Source: an uncultured Saprospiraceae bacterium
Lineage (GTDB): Bacteria > Bacteroidota > Bacteroidia > Chitinophagales > Saprospiraceae
Length of the DNA stretch: 5,995 bases
Assembly: GCA_937967535.1 (NCBI GenBank)
Contig: CALCMV010000393.1
Span: 1-5,995, forward strand
Reading direction: 5' to 3'
Part shown: piece after piece, positions 1 through 5,485 of the stretch
Position numbering within the stretch: position 1 is the stretch's first letter
Layout: each line of letters begins with the position of its first letter
Program-made: the position numbers and the translations under genes
Notes under the pieces: model-generated
What the model saw: the letters and a program-made list of their open reading frames with translations, nothing else
Told to the model about the DNA's origin: nothing
The model's database searches: none

Positions 1-837
1 TGCCTTAGCGTTTTTTTGTCCCATCAAATCTTTATAAACGGGAATTACCTCTGCCGGTGTACCTATTTTATAAATTGCTCCATGTTCCATCAAGACCACT
101 CTGTTGCAGTGTTGGCGAATAGTACCCATATTGTGACTGACGTGTACTATGGTGCGCCCGTCAATAAATGATTTGGCAAAAATCTCTTCTGATTTCTTTT
201 TAAAATTGACATCTCCCACCCCGCCAAAAAATTCATCCATGAGAAAAATATCGGCATCTGCGTGTACGGCGATAGCAAAGCCCAAGCGACTTTTCATGCC
301 GCGCGAAAAGAACTTTACAGGTGTATCGACAAAGCCGTGAAGTTCGGCAAATTCAATGATTTCATCAAATTTTTCATCAACTTGTTTGGATGTCAATCCT
401 AAGATAGAGGCATTGATATAGATATTTTCGCGGGCAGTGATTTTCGCATCAAAGCCCATTCCGAGCGAAAGACGCATCATGCGCCCTTGTGTAATCACTT
501 CGCCTTCTTTATCAGAACGTATCGCTCCCATGATGATTTTGAGCAAAGTAGATTTGCCACTGCCATTCCTACCAATGATGCCCAAAAATTCGCCTTTGCG
601 AACTTCCAAATTTACATCTTTTATCGCTTTCACTTCTTTTTTGGCATTGTTTGAAAACAGTGCAAATATCTTTTCGCGTATCGAATCCGTTCCTTTTTCT
701 CTGATGTAAAATGTTTTATTGATATTTTTCAGATGAATCACTGTCTCTTCCTTGCTAAAATCCCGCGCATGAGCTGCCTGCCCTTTCGGTTTGGAAGGTG
801 CTGGTTTGTCGGCAGGTTTTGACTGATTGGTATTCAT
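1..837 (-). CDS. wzt: ABC transporter ATP-binding protein, Wzt/KpsT type, polysaccharide export (C-terminus off window)
   Basis: This is the cytoplasmic ATPase subunit that would power export of a lipid-linked polysaccharide (O-antigen, capsule or similar) together with the permease at 2763-3539. The frame is open from the ATG at 837 to the window edge, giving 279 codons. Visible motifs are Walker A GRNGSGKST (residues 89-97), a Wzt-like LGMGFDAKITARENI stretch (125-139) that includes the region after the Q-loop, signature FFSRGM (176-181), Walker B IFLMDE (197-202, catalytic E202), GVGD in the D-loop region (206-209) and switch-histidine motif SHN (H235). Residues 1-33 are a polar Lys/Pro/Ala-rich extension ahead of the nucleotide-binding fold. 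The start is the first in-frame ATG, with AAAGG directly abutting it, which is poor spacing for a Shine-Dalgarno. It lies 101 bases after the fusion enzyme on the same strand. Whether a C-terminal carbohydrate-binding domain follows cannot be seen. The family call is firm; the exact substrate is unknown. Confidence 0.93.
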   Translation of the reverse strand, partial: MNTNQSKPADKPAPSKPKGQAAHARDFSKEETVIHLKNINKTFYIREKGTDSIREKIFALFSNNAKKEVKAIKDVNLEVRKGEFLGIIGRNGSGKSTLLKIIMGAIRSDKEGEVITQGRMMRLSLGMGFDAKITARENIYINASILGLTSKQVDEKFDEIIEFAELHGFVDTPVKFFSRGMKSRLGFAIAVHADADIFLMDEFFGGVGDVNFKKKSEEIFAKSFIDGRTIVHVSHNMGTIRQHCNRVVLMEHGAIYKIGTPAEVIPVYKDLMGQKNAKA

Positions 838-938
838 CCTTTTATATAATTTTGAATGAGTGAATTTTGAATTTTGAATGATTCAAAACGCAAGGTTCTA
901 AAATTTTAACTCCAAAAACGAATCACGAATTAACGAGT
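838..938. repeat. Spacer with ATTTTGAATGA tandem words and ACGAATCACGAA direct repeats
   Basis: This spacer between the fusion enzyme and the ATPase gene is largely made of short degenerate repeats. ATTTTGAATGA occurs at 849-859 and 871-881, with a partial copy ATTTTGA at 864-870. The 872-879 copy is followed by its inverse at 881-888, making an 8-bp hairpin with a one-base gap. ACGAATCACGAA occurs at 918-929 and again at 941-952, the second copy lying inside the end of the fusion gene. No open frame, terminator or promoter is convincing here. Confidence 0.7.
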
Positions 939-2735
939 TTACGAATCACGAAACTCTACTTTCTTTCTAATCATTAAATACGAAAATCCATGCCCGATTT
1001 TGAGGGTGATTTCCATAGAGTGTTGTCCGAGATTTTCGCGGTATAATTGGAGCATCAGGTCTATCATACCTTCGTATTTTTCGCTGTCGATGAACTCTGC
1101 TGCCCAGTCTTCGATGATAAAGTAACCACCGGGTTTGACGTATTTAAACAGACAATCATAGGTATGTCGCGTTTCTTTAAGCGTATGCGCGCCGTCGTCG
1201 ATGATAATGTCAAAAGGACCGTATTTTGTACCGATTTCATTGAGACGCACAGGGTCATTTTGGTCTCCTATTATGAAGTTGATATTTTCTCGGAAATTGG
1301 GATTCTGCAAGGGCTTTTGGTAATCCATTCCGATAATTTGGGTATCAGTATGTTTGAAATAGTCTGCAAAATAGTTGACAGAACCACCTTGTGCCACACC
1401 AATTTCGAGCAATTTAATGGGTTGATAACGCAGCCCTTGCAGTACGCTGATGTACTCGTGCATCAAGCCCGATTCAAATTTATCGGTTTTATATCGTGGG
1501 CTAAAGTGAAAATGTCCTTGTGCTACGTCGGCTTTAGGCAATGTTTTTTTTTTCATTTGTTTATTTTCGTCCAAATAACGCGATTGAAATAATTGAACCG
1601 CAAAATCGTATAGCTTGATATCCCATTTATTCAAAGCCCGAATGCGCTTCAACACCCTTTCATTCAATGTCACTTCGTATTTTGCACCGACACTTTTGTT
1701 TTTTTGTGGCAGTTTTCCCCTAAATTTCAACCATTCCGGTGCATGTTTTTTCAGAATTTCTATCGAGATATTCATTTGCTCAAATAGACCAAAGCAATGA
1801 TATTTTTCTCGTAAATGCTCACAGGCTTTTTCACAGGCTTTTTCATCCACTTCAGCTCCTCTTCCGTACAGTGTTTCATCAATTTTACCCCATAAATGAT
1901 GTCCTGATAGATAGATGACGTGATAATTGGAAGATATTTTGAGCAGTTCTTCCAAATCGTGGTCATTGAGGTCATTAATGTCGATTTGATAAAATTTTGA
2001 TGCTTCTTGTATGTAATAATGAAAGTAATAATGTGACTTTACCCTTTCGATAGGGTCGCGAACCATCACGTAAAAAAACGGATCGACCATTGAAGGTAAA
2101 TTAAATACTTCAACCGGATTATAAGGTGAATGGTCGCCCAATATGACAGGTTGTTTTTCCCTCACTTTTTCCAATTCGTTATCTTTTAAGGTAATCAAAT
2201 TGCTGAAGGTACTAGCTCCTTTCCTGCCGGGAATATGCAATTGTTCGGCTACAAATCCACTGCGTGTTGCTGCATCCGCCAAATAGCTACGCAAACTGGC
2301 ACCACCCGTTTTTTGAATATGCGTAAATATAAAACTCTTGTATCGCTCTTTCGACAAATCAAGCCCGATACGCGCTCTGCATATTTCAGCTTTGGCATCC
2401 GTCCATTTTTTGGATTCGGGTTGTATCTCCGCAATTTTGTGATATGCCACCAGAGCTTCTCCCCAGTGTTTTTGCCTGAAGTGTATATCGCTGATTTTTT
2501 TGAGTCCGACTATATTATTAGGTCTTTGTCTCAACAATTTCAATAAAACACGCTTGGCTTCGTTCAATTTTCTGTCCGCCATCAATGCCTCTGCTTTTCC
2601 AAGCAACAATCTCGGCGCATTTTCATACAAGCCCAAACCTTTGTTAAAAACACCCAAAGCCTTCTTTACATTTCCTTTTTCAAGTAGGCGTTTTCCTTCT
2701 CTTACATAATTATTTATGACCAGTGGTTTACTCAT
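939..2735 (-). CDS. TPR-sulfotransferase-sugar O-methyltransferase fusion protein
   Basis: This 598-residue protein has three modules. Residues ~6-107 read as about three TPR repeats. Residues ~133-385 form a PAPS-dependent sulfotransferase: the 5'-phosphosulfate loop is FTHIQKTGGASLRS (137-150, the HIPKTGGTSL hallmark of the Sulfotransfer_2-like group), GDHSPYN is at 200-206, and the 3'-phosphate site is VRDPIERVKS (225-234, R226 and S234). Residues ~405-590 form a class I SAM methyltransferase: motif I LLEIGVAQGGS (442-452), acidic residues D471 and D491, then IIIDDGAH (510-517) and IIEDW (540-544). This layout resembles the metal-dependent sugar O-methyltransferases of the MycE/CmcI type, with the acidic residues as likely metal ligands. 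There is no signal peptide, so it should be cytoplasmic. It starts 27 bases after the permease stop and has no clear ribosome site. Lying between the transporter subunits, it is inferred to sulfate and methylate the exported glycan. Domain calls are strong; substrate and capping role are inference. Confidence 0.92.
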   Translation of the reverse strand: MSKPLVINNYVREGKRLLEKGNVKKALGVFNKGLGLYENAPRLLLGKAEALMADRKLNEAKRVLLKLLRQRPNNIVGLKKISDIHFRQKHWGEALVAYHKIAEIQPESKKWTDAKAEICRARIGLDLSKERYKSFIFTHIQKTGGASLRSYLADAATRSGFVAEQLHIPGRKGASTFSNLITLKDNELEKVREKQPVILGDHSPYNPVEVFNLPSMVDPFFYVMVRDPIERVKSHYYFHYYIQEASKFYQIDINDLNDHDLEELLKISSNYHVIYLSGHHLWGKIDETLYGRGAEVDEKACEKACEHLREKYHCFGLFEQMNISIEILKKHAPEWLKFRGKLPQKNKSVGAKYEVTLNERVLKRIRALNKWDIKLYDFAVQLFQSRYLDENKQMKKKTLPKADVAQGHFHFSPRYKTDKFESGLMHEYISVLQGLRYQPIKLLEIGVAQGGSVNYFADYFKHTDTQIIGMDYQKPLQNPNFRENINFIIGDQNDPVRLNEIGTKYGPFDIIIDDGAHTLKETRHTYDCLFKYVKPGGYFIIEDWAAEFIDSEKYEGMIDLMLQLYRENLGQHSMEITLKIGHGFSYLMIRKKVEFRDS

Positions 2736-2762
2736 TTCGGATAGGGAAATAGATGCAAAAAA

Positions 2763-3539
2763 TTAAAGTTTTTCAACTGCTTTGTGTGCATACTTTTTAT
2801 AAAGAAAAACAGCCACAACCAATAATACAATTCCATACATTATATCGTAAAAAAACAAATTATACAAAGGAGCTTGCCCATATAATACCGTTTCACGAAA
2901 ATTGATAACAATACCCGTCATAGGATTGATGAAGGCTAAAAAATAAAAATTATCCAATAGGGCTTCTTTCGGATAAATAATAGGAGTCAGCCAAAAACCC
3001 GCTAATGTGACCATATCCCAGGCATGTTCAATATCCCGAATATATATATTTATGGTTGCCAGCAATATACTCGCCCCCAATACCAATACAAAGGTATTCA
3101 GTATCAATATCGGCAAATACAGGGTGTAAGGTTGAATCGGTACTTGATACAAGAAATGAATCACAAAATAAGCCGCCAAATTGAACAAAAAAGCAAGGAA
3201 AATACTCAAAGTACCGGAAAGAAACAGGTCAAGTTGTTCAAACTGAATACTCTCAATCAGATATTTTTTATTTTTCAATAAATTGATACCCTTTTTAGAG
3301 CCTTGTGCAAAAAACAACCATGTAATCAGCCCCGAAAACAGATATAAAGCAAAGCTCGGCACTCGGCTTGTCATAATATGAGTAAACACAAAATAATAGA
3401 CCGCCAATTTGAACAAAGGATTAATCAAAGCCCAAAGAACGCCCAAGCCATGGTCGTAATATCTTTTCTTAAAGTCAATCTTGGCAAGCAGCCATATTCG
3501 CTCTAAGCGATTATTTCCTGATATTAATTTTGCTAACAA
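2763..3539 (-). CDS. wzm: ABC-2 type polysaccharide export permease, Wzm type
   Basis: This 258-residue inner-membrane protein has the usual length of Wzm/KpsM/TagG permeases. The amphipathic N-terminal segment DFKKRYYDHGLGVLWALINP (22-41) is characteristic of the family. About six hydrophobic segments follow, near residues 34-56, 60-80, 105-130, 137-162, 172-190 and 230-247. RDIEHAWD (168-175) and TPIIYP (185-190) match the conserved loop and following helix. The frame opens with TTG at 3539; an in-frame TAA lies at 3563-3561 and no ATG occurs until residue 56, beyond the conserved N-terminal motif. TTG is therefore the best start, and no clear Shine-Dalgarno was found. It should pair with the ATPase at 1-837 to move a lipid-linked glycan across the membrane, and it heads the minus-strand operon. 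It looks more AT-rich than the ATPase gene. The O-antigen versus capsule assignment is open. Confidence 0.92.
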   Translation of the reverse strand: MLAKLISGNNRLERIWLLAKIDFKKRYYDHGLGVLWALINPLFKLAVYYFVFTHIMTSRVPSFALYLFSGLITWLFFAQGSKKGINLLKNKKYLIESIQFEQLDLFLSGTLSIFLAFLFNLAAYFVIHFLYQVPIQPYTLYLPILILNTFVLVLGASILLATINIYIRDIEHAWDMVTLAGFWLTPIIYPKEALLDNFYFLAFINPMTGIVINFRETVLYGQAPLYNLFFYDIMYGIVLLVVAVFLYKKYAHKAVEKL

Positions 3540-3554
3540 TATATTGTGGTTCTT

Positions 3555-3582
3555 GATTCGTTAAACGTAATTCGTTAATTCT
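3555..3582. repeat. GATTCGT / TCGTTAATTC word repeat, inverted relative to 918-952
   Basis: GATTCGT (3555-3561), AAAC and TCGTTAATTC (3572-3581) also appear, in the same order, on the minus strand of 927-947 near the end of the fusion gene. The two copies are therefore imperfect inverted repeats enclosing the permease and fusion genes. The copy here lies just upstream of the permease start. It could be a chance pair from a dispersed family of intergenic words. Confidence 0.6.
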
Positions 3583-3637
3583 TTTAACGCATTACAACTC
3601 CAATCATTTATGAGGGAGTTATTTTTACAATAAAACA

Positions 3638-3673
3638 CAAAGTTAGTGGAATCCCTCGAATATCCGTTTCAAA
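3638..3673 (-). promoter_or_regulatory. Candidate Bacteroidota promoter for the export operon
   Basis: On the minus strand TAACTTTG (3645-3638) matches the -7 consensus TAnnTTTG exactly. The nearest TTTG (3673-3670) is 24 bases upstream, slightly longer than the usual 19-21. Transcription would start near 3630 and give a leader of roughly 90 bases before the TTG start of the permease gene. This is the only such match noticed in the spacer, but the spacing is imperfect. Confidence 0.4.
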
Positions 3674-3705
3674 AGACGCATTTTAATTCTAAAAGTAACA
3701 CAGTT

Positions 3706-3735
3706 TAATGATTAATGACGATTAACCATTAATAA
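3706..3735. repeat. TTAATG/CATTAAT word repeat with small inverted repeat
   Basis: TTAATGATTAATG is followed by a 9-base gap and CATTAAT. ATTAATG (3711-3717) and CATTAAT (3727-3733) form a 7-bp inverted repeat. The copies of TTAATG and TTAAC are degenerate and tandem-like, as in the other spacer repeats of this window. No function can be assigned. Confidence 0.5.
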
Positions 3736-3985
3736 GGCTACGATTTTTAAACTCAATCTTAATCAGCGTTGAAGGCTATGGAGAGCGTTTGCTTGATGGC
3801 GAGTACGGTTGAGAGATGATTATGTGGTTAATTGGCGATGCCTTATCAAAATCCTTCCATTCAAAAATGGAGATTATGGTATACGTTAAATGTAGTCTCC
3901 TTTGATAATTGGACTCTGAATATTGGGGAATTAGAGAACCTAATTTCCCTGTTCCCTGATTCCCCAATATCCAAAATCCGGTTAC
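3736..3985. other. Gene-free remainder of the 446-base spacer, with a GGGGAATTAG inverted repeat
   Basis: No convincing gene lies here. Short frames on both strands (for example minus 3776-3967 and plus 3832-4041) have no recognisable protein character and run through the repeat below. A 12-bp perfect inverted repeat pairs 3920-3931 with 3959-3970 (arm ATATTGGGGAAT). GAAC (3936-3939) and GTTC (3951-3954) can pair inside it. The hairpin begins 15 bases after the stop of the response-regulator gene, so it could help end that transcript, although no T-run follows on the minus strand. The patch 3770-3842 is visibly richer in GC than its surroundings. Confidence 0.55.
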
Positions 3986-4423
3986 TTACAACAAACTCAT
4001 CAAAAACTCTGTTGTTACAGGTTTTTCTACATAAGCTTTGATGATATTATAGTGTTTTATTTTCTCTTTATCTGACGGACGGATGGAGGAACTCATAATG
4101 TAGATAGCCAAGTCAGAATCGGGAAATAGACTTGTGAAATCTTTTACAAATTCGAAACCATCTTTGAGTGGCATATTAAAATCTACGAAAATAATATCAG
4201 GAAAATCAGATTTGTCGAGTTTTTTGAGGTACTCAATCGCATGAATCGCGTTTAGCTCAAAATGCGGTATCACAGGAATATTATCCAAATCAATGTGTGC
4301 GTTGATTAGGTAATTATCTGCCCTGTTGTCATCAATAAAGAGTGCATTAGTTAGTGCTTTTGATACTTTTTTGGGGAGAGAGGTCTGAAAATTTTTCTCG
4401 TGAAAAAAAGTTGATGTTACCAT
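3986..4423 (-). CDS. Stand-alone response regulator receiver-domain protein (CheY-like)
   Basis: This 145-residue protein consists almost entirely of a receiver domain, which accepts a phosphate from a histidine kinase. ALFIDDN (27-33) supplies the acidic pair D31/D32, IIFVDFNMP (77-85) the phosphoacceptor D81, YIMSSS (108-113) the conserved Ser/Thr switch position, and EKP (133-135) the conserved lysine K134. The full acidic pocket is intact, so it should be phosphorylatable. There is no DNA-binding or enzymatic output domain; it is likely to act by protein contact or as a phosphorelay intermediate. About 25 polar residues precede the domain; the ATG at 4423 is the only canonical start ahead of it. 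No partner kinase is in the window. A terminator-like hairpin lies just upstream. Confidence 0.92.
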   Translation of the reverse strand: MVTSTFFHEKNFQTSLPKKVSKALTNALFIDDNRADNYLINAHIDLDNIPVIPHFELNAIHAIEYLKKLDKSDFPDIIFVDFNMPLKDGFEFVKDFTSLFPDSDLAIYIMSSSIRPSDKEKIKHYNIIKAYVEKPVTTEFLMSLL

Positions 4424-4443
4424 TACGTTGGATTTTATAGTTC

Positions 4444-4490
4444 AAAAAAAAGAGCATGTCAAAAAGAACTTAGCCGTTCTCTTTTTGACA
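4444..4490 (-). terminator. Intrinsic terminator-like hairpin followed by T8
   Basis: TGTCAAAAAG and CTTTTTGACA form a 10-bp outer stem at 4457-4466 and 4481-4490. Three further pairs (AAC/GTT) close a six-base loop after a two-base bulge. Read on the minus strand, the stem is followed after five bases by eight Ts (4451-4444). This fits termination of the minus-strand gene at 4561-4920. The stem is AU-rich in its lower part, and the run of Ts is slightly displaced, so efficiency may be partial. Confidence 0.6.
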
Positions 4491-4560
4491 AAATACTAGC
4501 TTCAATATTATTATTTGCACCTCTCACGGTTAGTATATTAAGGGGTTAAGGGAAAACTCT

Positions 4561-4920
4561 TTAGCCTGTTTGTGCTATGGGTAAGTATTGATATTTGACT
4601 TCCTTTTCTCTTCTGAAATCCATAAATAATTCATCATAAATTTCTTTCATAGAAAGCTGTTCGAATCTGTCATCGCGTAGGAGATTAATGACAGTATATT
4701 CATTATCTGTGATACATGATTCTATAAAATTTAATTTTTGAATGGAAGATTCGCAACTCTGAATAATTGTCGGACCTTCTGCGATATTAGGGTGATTTTT
4801 ACCAGAGATACTCATAGTATCTTTAATTCTTTTTGAGGCTATTACGTGCTGAATCTCAAGCACTTTTTTCTTTGAAGAAATGATTCTCTTCAAGCTTCTA
4901 TTCACTTTTACCGCCAACAT
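4561..4920 (-). CDS. Hypothetical protein, 119 residues, no recognised family
   Basis: I do not recognise this protein. It begins with a strongly basic stretch (residues 1-31, many Lys and Arg), followed by a polar middle with two cysteines (C56, C69), and ends with an acidic and aromatic segment near residues 74-113. No signal peptide, membrane helix or known DNA-binding motif is evident. The ATG at 4920 is preceded by AAAGAAG, a weak possible ribosome site. The frame remains open for another 32 codons upstream to a TAA at 5019-5017, but these contain no ATG, GTG or TTG. It lies upstream of the response-regulator gene on the same strand, but a terminator-like hairpin separates them. A functional link is not supported. 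It is probably a real gene because the frame is long for this AT-rich region and is followed by a terminator-like structure. Confidence 0.55.
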   Translation of the reverse strand: MLAVKVNRSLKRIISSKKKVLEIQHVIASKRIKDTMSISGKNHPNIAEGPTIIQSCESSIQKLNFIESCITDNEYTVINLLRDDRFEQLSMKEIYDELFMDFRREKEVKYQYLPIAQTG

Positions 4921-5150
4921 ACTTCTTTGTTTTACAATGTCACGTATTATTCCTAAAGACTGATTATTTTTACGATAAAAGTAATTTTGTGTTGCATGTT
5001 TTTTGAAATTTATTTTTTAGCTATGTTTATTGTATTGACTAATAGCGTACAAATACTTTCACTTGATATGCGAAAAACATCTGCACTAATAACATGAAGA
5101 CTCTTTTTTTATGAAAATTAAAGCCCAAAAATTTAAACATCCCAAAAAAA

Positions 5151-5181
5151 TTGAAATTCTTAATCATAGGGCATATATTTG
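5151..5181 (+). promoter_or_regulatory. Candidate Bacteroidota promoter, TTG-N20-TATATTTG
   Basis: TTG (5151-5153) is followed after 20 bases by TATATTTG (5174-5181), an exact match to the TAnnTTTG -7 element at the usual distance. Transcription would begin near 5188 in the direction of the secreted-protein gene at 5486, giving an unusually long leader of about 300 bases. A nearer, unrecognised promoter is possible. Confidence 0.5.
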
Positions 5182-5385
5182 CTATCTAGTCTACACGTAA
5201 AACTTTTTCTACACATCTACATCATCCAGCCAATCCACAAAATTCACGCTCTATTTTCCCCCGATAATCATATCAGATAATTTGGATTTGTAAAAATTAT
5301 CAAGAAACTAAATATTTTTATTAAATTTATATTTATAACACATTAGGCAAATTATAAATTTTGAATAATAAATTTATTTATACTA

Positions 5386-5399
5386 AGTAATTAATTACT
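5386..5399. promoter_or_regulatory. Perfect 14-bp palindrome AGTAATTAATTACT
   Basis: This is a perfect palindrome about 87 bases before the start codon of the secreted-protein gene. It may be an operator for a dimeric regulator. In DNA this AT-rich, chance palindromes are not rare, so the call is tentative. Confidence 0.3.
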
Positions 5400-5485
5400 A
5401 ATAGAATATAAATTTTTTTTATTTAAAATTAAAAACTATAAACCTGTTTTTTGTTTCACAAATTAAAAAATTAAAACACCTAATT

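Larger units (their letters stand above)
4921..5485. other. Very AT-rich divergent spacer, no gene seen
   Basis: This 565-base stretch separates the minus-strand hypothetical gene from the plus-strand secreted-protein gene. It contains a promoter candidate at 5151-5181, a palindrome at 5386-5399 and long A and T runs. The only short frame considered (plus 5111-5200, 29 codons) has no ribosome site, is Lys/Ile-rich and overlaps the promoter candidate, so it is not called. Confidence 0.6.

Noticed and set aside
1047..1592. 181-codon open frame on the plus strand
   Set aside because: It lies entirely antisense to the methyltransferase region of the fusion gene, whose motifs are intact; it shows no domain character.
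2235..2546. 103-codon plus-strand frame
   Set aside because: Antisense shadow of the TPR and sulfotransferase part of the fusion gene.
3555..3582. Possible CRISPR or phage attachment site
   Set aside because: The words are short and degenerate with no regular spacers, no integrase and no tRNA nearby.
3776..3967. 63-codon minus-strand frame
   Set aside because: Its start lies in the same inverted repeat and the translation is low-information; no family features.
3832..4041. 69-codon plus-strand frame
   Set aside because: It runs through the 3920-3970 inverted repeat and overlaps the end of the response-regulator gene in antisense.
5111..5200. 29-codon plus-strand frame beginning with ATG after a T-run
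   Set aside because: No ribosome site, composition simply reflects A-rich DNA, and it overlaps the better-supported promoter candidate.
5379..5384. TATACT as a sigma-70 -10 box near the palindrome
   Set aside because: The nearest TTGAAT is only 12 bases upstream and the genome appears to use Bacteroidota-type promoters.
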